NCBI RefSeq assembly: GCF_042219825.1
Contig: NZ_JBHJHQ010000005.1
Coordinates: forward strand, 310,001-374,000
DNA length: 64,000 bases
Source of the DNA: JBHJHP01 sp042219825
GTDB taxonomy: Bacteria; Bacteroidota; Bacteroidia; Bacteroidales; UBA5342
Direction of reading: 5' to 3'
Below the pieces are notes generated by a model. The model searched no databases, was not told the origin of the DNA, and saw only the letters and a program-made list of their open reading frames with translations. Shown piece after piece: positions 8,630 to 18,900 of this stretch (positions are counted from its first letter, which is position 1; each line of letters begins with the position of its first letter). The translations under genes were made by a program, and so were the position numbers.

Positions 8630-8753
8630 GTTTTAATTTTCCCCTTTAAACAACAAAAATCACTAAAAATAGTTATGTAATTAACTGGTATTTTTTTCAA
8701 CGGTAAAAATACAATTTTATTGTTAAGATTTATAAAAAATTACTCAAACGTCT

Positions 8754-8761
8754 TAATTTTG
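8754..8761 (+). promoter_or_regulatory. -7 promoter box of folE-tatD-ansA (TAATTTTG)
   Basis: Exact TAnnTTTG match 26 bases before the folE ATG, in the 158-bp divergent gap with hldD. No convincing -33 TTG was found at 17-23 nt. Confidence 0.45.
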
Positions 8762-8787
8762 ACAATTCAACCCAATAAAACAAGTAC

Positions 8788-9399
8788 ATGAAAGAAGGGA
8801 AAGGCTACATAAAGATTGATAAATACGATAAGGAATTAACAGGTGAGATGGCCACTCACTATCGGCAAATCATTGAAAGTCTGGGAGAAGATCCGGAACG
8901 AGAAGGACTATTAAAAACACCTCAGAGGGTAGCTAAAGCAATGCAGTTTTTCACACAGGGATATGATCTTGATCCATATGAAACAGTCAAGTCTGCCATG
9001 TTTCACGAGGAATATCAGCAAATGGTTATTGTTAAGGATATAGATTTCTTCTCATTATGCGAACACCACATGTTACCATTTTTTGGTAAAGCTCACGTAG
9101 CATATATTCCAAATCAGTACATTACCGGTTTGAGTAAACTTGCCAGGGTCGTGGAAATTTTCTCCAGAAGACTGCAGGTACAGGAACGCCTGACAACACA
9201 AATAAAAGACTGTATTCAGGAAACATTAAATCCTTTGGGTGTAATGGTTGTTATTGAAGCACAACACATGTGTATGCAGATGCGTGGTATCCAGAAGATT
9301 AATTCGATCACAACCACGTCCGATTTTACCGGTGCTTTTACAAGCGCTAAAACCAGGGAAGAGTTTATGGGATTAATCAGGATAAACGGAACCAAATAA
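8788..9399 (+). CDS. folE: GTP cyclohydrolase I
   Basis: It converts GTP to 7,8-dihydroneopterin triphosphate, the entry to folate (and possibly queuosine or other pterin) synthesis. The 203-residue protein is a T-fold enzyme. It has the zinc ligands in SLCEHHMLPF and the second cysteine in AQHMCMQMRG, plus the substrate-contacting GLSKLARVVE segment. It is the first gene of a packed operon: its TAA is followed without a spacer by the tatD ATG at 9400. Confidence 0.96.
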   Translation: MKEGKGYIKIDKYDKELTGEMATHYRQIIESLGEDPEREGLLKTPQRVAKAMQFFTQGYDLDPYETVKSAMFHEEYQQMVIVKDIDFFSLCEHHMLPFFGKAHVAYIPNQYITGLSKLARVVEIFSRRLQVQERLTTQIKDCIQETLNPLGVMVVIEAQHMCMQMRGIQKINSITTTSDFTGAFTSAKTREEFMGLIRINGTK

Positions 9400-10167
9400 A
9401 TGATAGATACTCATTCGCATATTTATTTAAGCGAATTCGACACGGACAGAACCGATGTAATATCCAGATCTAAAAATGTGGGAGTTGACAGAATAATCCT
9501 CCCCAACATTGATTTGGAATCTTATCCCCAGCTTATTTCAACATATAAATCGGACCCGGACTATTTTACAATTCTAAATGGCTTACATCCAACAAGTGTA
9601 AATACAGGTTTCAGGGGGGAACTGAATTCTTTACTTGAGATGATAAATGACCATGAATTTAAAGGAATCGGAGAAATTGGCATTGACCTTTACTGGGACA
9701 AAACTTATATTAATGAACAGAAAGAAGCGTTTAAAATTCAAATCGATTTTGCCATTCAGCATAATTTGCCTTTCGTAATTCATGCACGGGATTCCTTTTC
9801 AGAAATATTTACCGTGTTAAAAGAGTTTTCTCGGGGAAAATTAAATGGTGTCTTTCATAGTTTTACCGGAGGTCTTGAGGAAATTCAGAAAATAAACAAA
9901 CTCGGGAACTTTTATTTTGGTATAAATGGCGTTGTAACTTTTAAAAACTCAAACTTACGAAACGTTCTAAAAGATATCGGATTGAGCCGATTACTTCTGG
10001 AAACCGATGCCCCATACCTTACACCTGTTCCATACCGGGGCAAAAGAAATGAATCATCATATCTTTATTATATTTGCAGGCATATTTCAGAACACACTGG
10101 TGACGATCTTCAAAAAGTTGATGAAATCACGACCAGAAATGCAATCGACTTATTCAACTTACAATAA
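9400..10167 (+). CDS. tatD: TatD-family metal-dependent hydrolase (DNase)
   Basis: 255 residues of the amidohydrolase TIM-barrel. The metal ligands are visible in order: DTHSH at the N-terminus, the Glu in GIGEIGIDLYW, His in VIHARD, His in FHSFTGG and Asp in LLETDAPYL, followed by PYRGKRNE. TatD enzymes are 3'-5' exonucleases or AP endonucleases linked to DNA repair and turnover. The gene follows folE with no gap. Its stop overlaps the next start by one base (TAATG), which implies translational coupling. Its link to the pterin and asparagine enzymes is probably positional only. Confidence 0.92.
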   Translation: MIDTHSHIYLSEFDTDRTDVISRSKNVGVDRIILPNIDLESYPQLISTYKSDPDYFTILNGLHPTSVNTGFRGELNSLLEMINDHEFKGIGEIGIDLYWDKTYINEQKEAFKIQIDFAIQHNLPFVIHARDSFSEIFTVLKEFSRGKLNGVFHSFTGGLEEIQKINKLGNFYFGINGVVTFKNSNLRNVLKDIGLSRLLLETDAPYLTPVPYRGKRNESSYLYYICRHISEHTGDDLQKVDEITTRNAIDLFNLQ

Positions 10168-11204
10168 TGGTTAAAACACCTACTTCAATCCTGTTGATTT
10201 ATACAGGTGGTACAATTGGTATGGTTCAGGACCCGGAAAACGGTTCACTCATGCCGATGGATTTTGAAAATATTCTGGTTCAGCTTCCCGAATTAAAACG
10301 GCTTGACTGCTGTATAACAGCGCTTTCCTTTGATCCGATTATCGACTCATCAAATATGACCATCGATACGTGGATTAAAATTGCAGAGCTTATTTATAAA
10401 AACTACAACGCATTTGACGGCTTTGTCATTCTGCACGGAACCGACACTATGAGTTTTACTGCTTCAGCACTGAGCTTTATGCTGGATGATCTACAGAAGC
10501 CGGTCATACTGACAGGCGCACAGCTTCCGCTAGGTATGCTCAGAACTGATGGTAAGGAAAATATTATAACAGCGATCGAAATAGCTTCAGCAAAACTAAA
10601 TGGGAAAGCTATAGTCCCCGAAGTTTGTATCTATTTTGAGAATAATCTGTTCCGTGGCAACAGAACAACTAAGCATTATTCAGAAAAATTCAATGCCTTT
10701 AAATCACATCACTATCCCGCCTTGGCAGAAATCGGCGTCAATATTAATTACAACACACAGTTTATTCATCAAATAGATGAACCACTTCCGCTTAAGCTAT
10801 CCACTACAATGGATAACCGTATTGCACTGGTCAAGATATTTCCCGGAATGAAGAATTTCATCAATTCCGTTTTGGAATCAAAGGAACTGAAGGCTGTGGT
10901 CATTGAAACTTACGGAACAGGAAATGCCCCAACCCACAATTGGTTTCTGGATTCGATAGAATCAGCCATTAAAAGAGGAATTCTTATTGTTAATGTTAGT
11001 CAGTGCCCCGGAGGAAGAGTTGAAATGGGCAAGTATGAAACAAGCCTGGATATGTTAAATAAAGGCGTTCTGAATGGATATGACATTACAACGGAAGCAG
11101 CATTGACAAAATTAATGTATCTGCTTGGCAGATACGATGATTTAGAAGAGGTTAAATATTGGATCCCCAGATCAATCCGTGGAGAACTCTCCATGAGTTG
11201 TTAA
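10167..11204 (+). CDS. ansA: Type I (cytosolic) L-asparaginase
   Basis: It hydrolyses L-asparagine to aspartate and ammonia. The 345-residue protein carries both catalytic threonine motifs: YTGGTIGM near the N-terminus and ILHGTDTMSFTAS around residue 90. It also has the LTGAQLP segment. There is no signal peptide, so it is the cytosolic AnsA type. The ATG overlaps the tatD stop by one base. It ends the folE-tatD-ansA operon, and no hairpin terminator is apparent downstream. Confidence 0.93.
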   Translation: MVKTPTSILLIYTGGTIGMVQDPENGSLMPMDFENILVQLPELKRLDCCITALSFDPIIDSSNMTIDTWIKIAELIYKNYNAFDGFVILHGTDTMSFTASALSFMLDDLQKPVILTGAQLPLGMLRTDGKENIITAIEIASAKLNGKAIVPEVCIYFENNLFRGNRTTKHYSEKFNAFKSHHYPALAEIGVNINYNTQFIHQIDEPLPLKLSTTMDNRIALVKIFPGMKNFINSVLESKELKAVVIETYGTGNAPTHNWFLDSIESAIKRGILIVNVSQCPGGRVEMGKYETSLDMLNKGVLNGYDITTEAALTKLMYLLGRYDDLEEVKYWIPRSIRGELSMSC

Positions 11205-11577
11205 AAATACATATTCAATAAAATACTAAAGCTTAAATAAATATCGTTTAAATAATTGGATAAAAAACATTATACCATTTGTTTGAAAAAATTTTTTGTT
11301 AACTTCACGGCGCGTTTTTTTCGCCACATTTTTGAAGTAAAATGGTATTAAATTTTTACATTTTAGTTCTTTTATTTTACATTTGAGAGTTCTTTAATTT
11401 ATTTAGTATTATAAGCCCATTTTTGAAGTTGATTCCAAATATTCAAATTCAAATATTCAGCATCGACAGATTCCATAAAGGGCTCAAAAACACATAATTA
11501 AAAACTTTCAGATACTAACTAATGCAAAAGACACAGGTTCTTTGAATGAAATATTGAGTCATTTTGCACTAAATCAT
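11205..11577. other. Intergenic region upstream of tRNA-Ser, no gene seen
   Basis: This AT-rich stretch contains no credible ORF. A TACATTTG match to the -7 consensus occurs at 11378-11385 on the plus strand, about 190 bases before the tRNA. Two short TTCTTT(A/G)A words (around 11388 and 11539) resemble antitermination boxA-like sequences seen in stable-RNA leaders, but this is weak. The most likely content is the tRNA promoter and leader. Confidence 0.4.
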
Positions 11578-11665
11578 GGAGAGGTGCAGGAGTGGCTTAA
11601 CTGGCACGCCTGGAAAGCGTGTGTTCCTCAAAAGGGAACCGGGGGTTCGAATCCCCCTCTCTCCG
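11578..11665 (+). tRNA. tRNA-Ser (anticodon GGA)
   Basis: An 88-nt cloverleaf. The acceptor stem GGAGAGG pairs with TCTCTCC, with one G-T pair. The D-arm contains GGAGTGGCTTAACTGG. The anticodon stem CACGC/GCGTG surrounds CTGGAAA, giving anticodon GGA (reads UCC and UCU). The long variable arm (TGTTCCTC..GGGAACC) is typical of class II serine tRNAs. The T-arm is GGGGG-TTCGAAT-CCCCC and the discriminator is G. The CCA end is not encoded. Confidence 0.97.
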
Positions 11666-11746
11666 CATTATAAAGAATAAATTGAGAAATAATTATTAAT
11701 AATCGATAAATTAGATTGAAACTAAAGTCAAATTAAATTTTTAGAA

Positions 11747-12577
11747 ATGAAAAAATTATTCGCGTTTTTAGCAGTATTTGGTTTGCTTACTTTCGGAATG
11801 TCGCAAATCATTGTAGCACAAGATGAAGCAGCCACTGATGATGTTACTATGAGTGAAGATTCAGCCGCTGTCGATACTACTGCTGCCATGGAGACTGTTG
11901 CCAATACAACTGTTGACAATGAGGCTACGACTACTGAATCTGGAGGCATTCATAAAGTAATCAAGAAACAGTTCATTGAAGGTGGTGCCGGATTCATGGG
12001 TATTGTAGTTTTATGTCTTATCCTTGGTCTTGCTCTTGTTATTGAAAGGATTATTTATCTTAACCTTTCTTCAACAAACACTAAAAAACTTCTTGAAAAC
12101 ATTGAAACAACACTTAACGAACAAGGTGTTGAAGCAGCATTGGAAGTTTGCCGTAATACACGTGGTCCAATCGCTTCAATTTTCTACCAGGGTCTTAGCC
12201 GTTTAGATGAAGGTGTAGATGTGGTTGAAAAAACTGTTGTTTCATACGGAAGTGTTCAGATGGGTCTTCTTGAAAAAGGGTTGACCTGGATTTCATTATT
12301 CATCGCGATTGCCCCGATGCTTGGTTTCATGGGTACGGTAATTGGTATGATTCAGGCATTTGATATGATTGCAGCAGCTGGTGAAATCTCACCAACACTT
12401 GTTGCTGGTGGTATTAAAGTGGCTTTGATCACAACTGTAACAGGTCTTATCGTTGCAATTATTCTTCAGCTGTTTTACAACTATCTGGTTTCAAAAATCG
12501 ACAGTATAGTTAATGACATGGAAGATTCTTCCATTACATTGCTGGATATAATTGTAAAATATAACGCTAAGAATTAA
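11747..12577 (+). CDS. exbB: ExbB/TolQ/MotA-family proton-channel protein
   Basis: 276 residues. It forms the inner-membrane ring that uses proton flux to drive TonB- or Tol-type motion with ExbD. An N-terminal signal-like helix (about 1-24) precedes a 40-residue acidic, Thr-rich stretch. The family core follows: a helix near GFMGIVVLCLILGLAL, then two C-terminal helices containing APMLGFMGTVIGMIQAF and GGIKVALITTVTGLIVAI. It is the first of four genes on one strand, with 16 bases before the next. A tRNA-Ser ends 81 bases upstream. The long periplasmic acidic N-terminus differs from E. coli ExbB but is common in Bacteroidota. Confidence 0.92.
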   Translation: MKKLFAFLAVFGLLTFGMSQIIVAQDEAATDDVTMSEDSAAVDTTAAMETVANTTVDNEATTTESGGIHKVIKKQFIEGGAGFMGIVVLCLILGLALVIERIIYLNLSSTNTKKLLENIETTLNEQGVEAALEVCRNTRGPIASIFYQGLSRLDEGVDVVEKTVVSYGSVQMGLLEKGLTWISLFIAIAPMLGFMGTVIGMIQAFDMIAAAGEISPTLVAGGIKVALITTVTGLIVAIILQLFYNYLVSKIDSIVNDMEDSSITLLDIIVKYNAKN

Positions 12578-12593
12578 TTAAATATCGTTTAAA

Positions 12594-13043
12594 ATGTCAG
12601 CACACAAAATATCTACATGGGTTGAATATATCCTGATCGCTTTAGCAGTAGTTTCTACTATTGTGTTTTATGGCATCGGATTTCAGGATACAGCACCCGG
12701 ACCGGATTATACAGACCAGTTTTTAGGTCTTACATATTTATTAGTGGGTTTAGGATTAGGAGTAACATTATTACTCTCAGTTATTAACTTCGTAAAAAAA
12801 GTTATTGCTGAACCTAAATCTGCATTAAAATCGCTATCAGGACCGGTATTTATTATCCTGATTTTTGTGGTAGCATATGCAATGTCAGATGGCACACCAT
12901 TAAAATTACAAGGATATACTGGTACTGATAATGTACCAAGCATGCTGAAATTTGCAGATACCTTTCTGTTTAGCATGTATGCTCTCATTGTCATTGCACT
13001 GATTATGACAATTGGCAGTTCTATTATGAAGCTGTTTAAATAA
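12594..13043 (+). CDS. Four-helix membrane protein of the ExbBD operon
   Basis: 149 residues, not recognised beyond being an integral membrane protein. Hydrophobic segments lie near 10-29, 43-65, 78-95 and 125-146, with a short polar stretch (about 96-120) between the last two. It sits between exbB and the first exbD, 16 and 48 bases away, and is surely part of the same operon. Its place suggests an accessory subunit of this proton-driven complex. No catalytic motif is visible. Confidence 0.7.
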   Translation: MSAHKISTWVEYILIALAVVSTIVFYGIGFQDTAPGPDYTDQFLGLTYLLVGLGLGVTLLLSVINFVKKVIAEPKSALKSLSGPVFIILIFVVAYAMSDGTPLKLQGYTGTDNVPSMLKFADTFLFSMYALIVIALIMTIGSSIMKLFK

Positions 13044-13091
13044 ACAAAAGTCATCTACGGATTAATTACTATCCGTTTAAAAAATAAATAA

Positions 13092-13670
13092 ATGGCGAGT
13101 CGAAAAATACAGGAAATTAATGCAGGTTCGATGGCAGACATTGCCTTCCTGTTGCTGATCTTCTTCCTTGTAACCACTACCATGGATGTTGACACAGGAC
13201 TGCAAAGAAAACTTCCACCAATTGAAGAGGATCCTCAGAATACACCTCCAATTAAAGAAAGGAACGTTTTCATTGTAATGATCAACAGTCAGGATCAACT
13301 ACTCATTGAAAAAGAACCTTCTGACATTTCACAACTTAAGGCAAAAGCTAAAGAGTTCATAAAGAATCCTGAAAACAAAGCAACATTGCCGGAAAAGGAG
13401 ATGAAATATATTGAAGGTTTAGGCCGTGAAGAATTTGTATGTAAAAATGCCGTTATATCACTTCAGAACGATATGAATACGACATATTCCAAATACATGG
13501 AAGTCCAGAACGAACTGGTTGCAGCATACAATGAACTCAGGGATGAATTCTCCAGAAATGAGTGGGGTAAAAAGTTTAAGGAACTGAATGAAGAGCAACA
13601 AGAAGCAGTGAGGGAAGTTTATCCAATGAAACTTTCTGAAGCTGAACCTAAAAACGTTAATATGGAATAA
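13092..13670 (+). CDS. exbD: ExbD/TolR biopolymer transport protein, first copy
   Basis: 192 residues. A short cytosolic N-terminus and a single helix (about 14-33) carry the protonatable Asp of SMADIAFLLLIFFLV, the key residue for proton translocation with ExbB. A periplasmic domain follows. It is longer than in E. coli ExbD (about 140 residues) because of an inserted, probably helical, charged region near residues 85-175. The second ExbD begins one base after this stop codon (13670/13672), so the two are likely made in step and may form a heteromer. Confidence 0.9.
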   Translation: MASRKIQEINAGSMADIAFLLLIFFLVTTTMDVDTGLQRKLPPIEEDPQNTPPIKERNVFIVMINSQDQLLIEKEPSDISQLKAKAKEFIKNPENKATLPEKEMKYIEGLGREEFVCKNAVISLQNDMNTTYSKYMEVQNELVAAYNELRDEFSRNEWGKKFKELNEEQQEAVREVYPMKLSEAEPKNVNME

Positions 13671-13671
13671 T

Positions 13672-14145
13672 ATGGCAACATTTAAGAAGAAAAAAAGCGG
13701 AGAACAGCAGGCAATCAATACTGCATCTTTACCTGACATTGTCTTTATGTTGCTTTTCTTCTTTATGGTTTCCACAACCATGAGAGAAGTAACGTACAAG
13801 GTTGATATCAAATTGCCGAATGCAACAGAGCTTGATAAGCTTGAGAAGAAGTCCCTCGTGAGTTTTATATATATAGGATCTCCTTTACCACAGTACAGAG
13901 GAATGTACGGAAGTGGGTCACGTATTCAGTTAAACGACAAGTTTGCAACCCCTGATGACATCATGGGATATATTGCAACAGAACGTGAGAATATGAGTGA
14001 AGTGGACAGGCCTAAAATGACCGTATCTCTTAAAGTGGATAAGGACACAAAAATGCAGATTGTATCAGATACAAAATACGCATTACGTAAAGCTCAGGCG
14101 CTTAAAATAAACTATTCTGCGCGTAATCCGCAAAAAACGCAATAA
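13672..14145 (+). CDS. exbD: ExbD/TolR biopolymer transport protein, second copy
   Basis: 157 residues. The single helix holds the conserved aspartate in SLPDIVFMLLFFFMV. The compact periplasmic domain ends with a TKYALRKAQALKINYSAR-type segment resembling the C-terminal ExbD/TolR strand-helix. It differs from the first copy in length and sequence, so it is a distinct paralogue rather than a recent duplicate. It is the last gene of the operon and is followed by a strong terminator. No tonB is present in the cluster. Confidence 0.9.
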   Translation: MATFKKKKSGEQQAINTASLPDIVFMLLFFFMVSTTMREVTYKVDIKLPNATELDKLEKKSLVSFIYIGSPLPQYRGMYGSGSRIQLNDKFATPDDIMGYIATERENMSEVDRPKMTVSLKVDKDTKMQIVSDTKYALRKAQALKINYSARNPQKTQ

Positions 14146-14166
14146 TACTGATATATTATTACCTTC

Positions 14167-14200
14167 AAAAGGCTGTCTGAATTTCAGACAGCCTTTTTTT
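14167..14200 (+). terminator. Intrinsic terminator of the ExbBD operon
   Basis: A long perfect stem (AAAAGGCTGTCTGAA and complement) with a tiny loop is followed by seven Ts, 21 bases after the second exbD. Confidence 0.92.
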
Positions 14201-14294
14201 GTCATTTCCAAATTAGGACGACATTTACTTCAATTATTTCTTTACATATATAAATTATTATATCTTTAATAGTTATTAACTAAAAATCCGTACA

Positions 14295-15905
14295 ATGAAA
14301 AAAACACTCCTCTCATCATTCTTCTTATTAACAGTCGGCTATGCCATGGCTGGTGGAATTTTAACAAACACAAATCAAAGTGCCATGTTTACACGATTAC
14401 AGGCACGCGATGCAATCATTGATTTAGATGCCGTTTATTATAATCCGGCTGGCCTGAATTTTCTACCTGATAATGGGCTTTTTGTTTCATTGAATAATCA
14501 AACTCTTGGTCAAACAAGAACCATTAAAAGTGATTATATGTATTTAAATGATGGCAATTATCAGGGTAAAGTCTCTGCACCCTTTTTCCCAGGTATCTAT
14601 GCAGGCTATAAGCTTGACAAAATTGTTATTTCCCTGGGTTTTAATCCAATTGGCGGTGGTGGTGGCGGAATATACGAGAAAGGTCTTCCATCCTTTGAAT
14701 ATCCGGTTGCGGACCTGGTACCTTCCCTGAGCAGCCAGGGTGCGCAAGGCTATAACCTGGATGCATATTTTAAAGGTTCATCTGTATATTTCGGCTATCA
14801 GCTTAATGTTTCTTATAAAATTAACGATAAACTGTCAGTAGCCCTTGGCGGAAGATATGTTCAGGCTAAGGAGAGTTATTCGGGCTATTTGAAGAATATT
14901 GAATTAAACATGGGTGGAACCTGGATGCCTGCCAGTGATGTTTTAAGTGGTATTGCGGCTCAAGCCAGTGCCGGAGCCACAGCTGCGAGTTCTGCTGCGG
15001 CTAATATGGAACCTATTATCACTGCCGGCTATGGCGGATTAACATTCGAACAGGCGCAGAATAATGGCATAATTGACGCTACAACAAGAGCGCAACTGGA
15101 AGGCGGGCTTTCAGCATTAGGTATTTCTCCAACAGGTTTAACTCTTGCACAAGCCCAGGGTGCCTATTCAGGTGCAGCCACCAATTTAACCGCTACTGCA
15201 GCAAAATCAACAGCAACAGCATCAATTTTGCAGGATCAGGAAGTGGAATATGAAAAAACAGCCTCAGGAATTACACCTATCTTGAGTATAAACTATAAAC
15301 TAAACGATCAGATAAACTTTGCTTTTAAATATGAACATAAAACTGAACTTATATTTAAAAATTCCACAAAAAAAGACTTTACGACCGGATTTACTTCTGA
15401 CGGTACTCCTGTAACACAATTTCCGGATGGCGCGAAGGCACATTTGGATTTACCGACACAGATAAGTATCGGAGCGACCTATCGCCCTGTAAAATCTTTA
15501 CTTATTTCAACAGGATATCATACATTCCTGGATAAGAACGCAAACTGGAATGGGAAAGAACAACTTTTGGACGGCAACAGTTGGGAGTTTGCAATGGGAC
15601 TTGAGTATATCCTGACAGAAAAAATCTTAGTTAGTGCTGGTTGGCTCAAAACAAGTACTGGTGCCACGGAAGCATACCAAACTGACTTAAGTTACAGCTT
15701 ACCTACCAATACGTTTGGTGGAGGATTTGCATACGACATTAACAAAATGATAGAATTAAATCTTGGAGGTTCGTATACGATGTACCAGCAAGGTGAGAAG
15801 AATTTTTTACATGATATCGGTGGAAGCGGTACCATGGTTCCGGTTAAAGAAACATATGACAAAGATGTTTGGATTGTGTCTCTTGGGCTAAACTTTAAAT
15901 TTTAA
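14295..15905 (+). CDS. FadL/OmpP1-family outer-membrane transport protein
   Basis: 536 residues. A signal peptide ends near the Ala-rich SFFLLTVGYAMAG. The mature start contains the FadL hallmark: DAVYYNPAGLNFL follows an N-terminal plug-like segment. Alternating beta strands end in a C-terminal LGLNFKF, a typical outer-membrane last strand. FadL proteins form 14-strand barrels that admit hydrophobic molecules such as fatty acids. Residues about 215-315 are an unusual Ala/Thr/Gln-rich low-complexity insertion between strands, probably an extracellular loop or helical cap. A near-consensus -7 box (TATCTTTA at 14261-14268) lies upstream. The gene is monocistronic, between two terminators. Confidence 0.85.
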   Translation: MKKTLLSSFFLLTVGYAMAGGILTNTNQSAMFTRLQARDAIIDLDAVYYNPAGLNFLPDNGLFVSLNNQTLGQTRTIKSDYMYLNDGNYQGKVSAPFFPGIYAGYKLDKIVISLGFNPIGGGGGGIYEKGLPSFEYPVADLVPSLSSQGAQGYNLDAYFKGSSVYFGYQLNVSYKINDKLSVALGGRYVQAKESYSGYLKNIELNMGGTWMPASDVLSGIAAQASAGATAASSAAANMEPIITAGYGGLTFEQAQNNGIIDATTRAQLEGGLSALGISPTGLTLAQAQGAYSGAATNLTATAAKSTATASILQDQEVEYEKTASGITPILSINYKLNDQINFAFKYEHKTELIFKNSTKKDFTTGFTSDGTPVTQFPDGAKAHLDLPTQISIGATYRPVKSLLISTGYHTFLDKNANWNGKEQLLDGNSWEFAMGLEYILTEKILVSAGWLKTSTGATEAYQTDLSYSLPTNTFGGGFAYDINKMIELNLGGSYTMYQQGEKNFLHDIGGSGTMVPVKETYDKDVWIVSLGLNFKF

Positions 15906-15932
15906 AGCAGAAATCTGGTGTACTAAACTGAT

Positions 15933-15967
15933 AAAAAAGCCATCCGTTGATTGACGGATGGCTTTTT
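15933..15967. terminator. Bidirectional intrinsic terminator
   Basis: An AAAAAAGCCATCCGT arm pairs with ACGGATGGCTTTTT. It serves the convergent FadL-type gene and the PEPCK-like gene. Confidence 0.9.
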
Positions 15968-15991
15968 CGCTTTACGCATTACACAATTTCT

Positions 15992-18900
15992 TTAATCAAT
16001 AATAGGTATTAACGGATCAACACCAATTGTTCCTTCAAGTTCCCTTAGATATGCAGGAGATTTTACCTTATTCAATTGACTCTTTGCATTTTCAAGATTA
16101 GCATTAATGTTTAACTTATCTGCTATTTCCTTGAAACTGGTCTGTTTCAATTTACTTTCAAGGTATGCTATATTTCTTGTCCACAAATCTATATCACGTT
16201 TTTGCTTTTCAACCAGGCGTGCATTATACCATTTGCTGTTCAAAACAACATCTCTGTCAAACATTTTCCTTATATCCGGATGATTCCTGTCCTTCCCTTC
16301 AAATTTACCTTCAACCATGATACTAACGAGAGCCTTAAGCGGAGGACACAACGTTTCAAATGTTCCATCAGTCATGTATCCTTCGGCCACTCTTTTCTGG
16401 GTAATGGATAGATTCTCAACTGACGCCACAAAAGCATCCATATCCTGAAGTTCCGGTTTAAGCATATCCTCTGTAAATACTGCGTCCGGACGACTAAATA
16501 TACGAGCCATAAAATGCTTCACGAATTTAAGGGTAATTCTGTACCCCAGAAGGCTGGCCTCCACTTCTTTTCCCTTATACTCAAAATTATTCACCTTCTC
16601 CAGATAACCGTTATCAATCAGAAATTTCGGATCCCTTTCTGCAACCGTCATTCGGCACCATACTTCCGGTACAAGTAAACTTACATCGTGATCCACTTTA
16701 TATTTTGGCCCTACATAACCGGCAGCCGATGAAAACCCGTCGTACCCTGTTAATATGTACGACAGAAAAGCATTATTTAAATCAACCGAAGGAAGCAGGG
16801 AATTAAACGGACCTTTGGTAAGTGCTCCCTCTGATCCAAATCCGGTGGTCGAAGGAGATTTACCGGTTATACTACACATAAAGTCAATAAAGAGCTCCGG
16901 TAATTCCTGGTAATGAATAGGATTATAAACAGCAAGCGGCGGTACATTATTTGCCGGCTCAGCCGGATTATTTCGTCTTCCCGTCAATACCGCATTTACC
17001 GGTAAAAATACAGGCTTATCCAATGGAATACCTCTAAATATCCGAGTACTTATTTCGGCAACATATTTATTTGTACCATCAACCAAATCAGGCCGGGTCT
17101 GCAAATATCTTGGGTTCTTGGTTGGAACACCATCTACCAATCTTGGTTCTGAGGATATTGCCAGATATTCCGGATTATCACTTTTTAGAAAATTATTAAT
17201 CAGATCCTTAACCGGTTGTGTATACATTTCAAAGCCAATGGCATCCTCTTTTATATTGAGCACCTGTTCTCTGTTGAGCGGTTCAAAATTTGAAAGGAAA
17301 GTATTCGGACTTGAAATATCCTTTTCGCCTTGTTTGTCGTAACCTTTTATCACACAGTCATCCGGACGTTGAAACAGCCTTGCTTCTACATTCTGAACAA
17401 TCTTTACACTCGGATTTTTATAATCCGCATTAAGATTCTCCAGTTTATCACTTTTAATAATGACCGATGCTGTAATATCATCTTCAACCTGTACCTTCTG
17501 AGCTGCGTTAAAGTCCTGACGCAACAGGAACACCCTCCACGCCCCGTCAGTATCCAGACCAACTCTTAAATAGTTGGATATTAGTTTTGTATTATGAAAC
17601 TTTAATTCATGTCCCGGAATACCGTTTACCTTATCCACGGAAAAATACTTCCTCCAGTTCTCTTTATCCCAGGTAGCATTATAGTTTCCTTTTATAACAT
17701 ACATCAACATTTTTATCGGCTGTGGAATTGACGCGAGCCATTCGTTATATTCATCTGTATACTCTTCTGCAGGTGTCAATAATTTGATAACTGAACCTAA
17801 AGATCTTCGTGAACTTAGAATAGAACGTGGTGGATTTTTAGAATAATCCGCAGAAACCTTGAATCGTTTGGAAAAGTCCTTATTCATGATTTCCTCAATC
17901 ATATCAAGATCCTTCTGCATATCTCCAATAATAACCGGCCCCTGGATCATAGCATCCTGTATGGACTTTGATATCTCGGATTTTCCTCCTCCAGAAACCG
18001 TACAAGGCTTATGACACAATGTACCTTCCGGAACAGTTCCTACAAGATGCCAACGCGAGGTTCCGCGTCTTTTACGCATTTCAACCTTATATCCTGTTGG
18101 ATAGATATAATGCTTATATGGCAGTAATTTAATGCTCCTTTCAGTCCCTTTCACCAACCAGGATATCTTTTGGTTCATCAAATCGAACAGTGCATCCTCT
18201 GGCACATAAATAATATTGTTATAATTTTTATCAATAGCGTATCCTTCATGCTTAAGGTCCATGACATCGCCGAATTTATATAACATTTCAGCAAACGTCA
18301 TATCGTTTGAAGGCAACCTCTCATCCAGATAAAATTTCTCACCAAGGTTATAACTTCTGAATGCCAAAGCACCACCGGCATGTTCTTCTTCCGCTAGTCC
18401 GTACAGGTTTGCCGAATAGCTTATCATTGTCTTAACCTCTTTCTTGCAATAACCAAAATAGTTATCTGCAATAATGGTTATTGCCACTCCCCTTTCATCC
18501 CTTGCAGTAATTTTAAATGCACTGCCATCGTTATACAGTTCTTCATCAGACTTCCAGCACATGCCATCTTTTCGTTGCTTCTCTGTAGCATTATCATAAT
18601 GAGGAAGTCCAAGTTCTTTCTTGGTATGTTTTGTAATATGTGGAGCAAGTATCACACACCCGGTATGCCCGGTCCAGAAATCGGGACTTAATGCGGCATC
18701 ATTTTCAGGCAAAATAGGATCACCGGCGTTGCCAAAAATTGATTCGACAAAATCAAGGTTACTTACAAGGCTTCCTGGTGCCAGAAAGCGAATCTCCATA
18801 GACTTTTCCTTATTCACCCCTTTTACCTCTGGCACTACAATTGGGCGAAGTAATAAACTTACAAATAGTTCAGCCTCTTCTTCCTGTCCTGCAGTGTAAG

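Noticed and set aside
11205..11577. Riboswitch or boxA-type regulatory RNA before tRNA-Ser
   Set aside because: Only short TTCTTTRA words are present. No conserved riboswitch core or strong stem was found.
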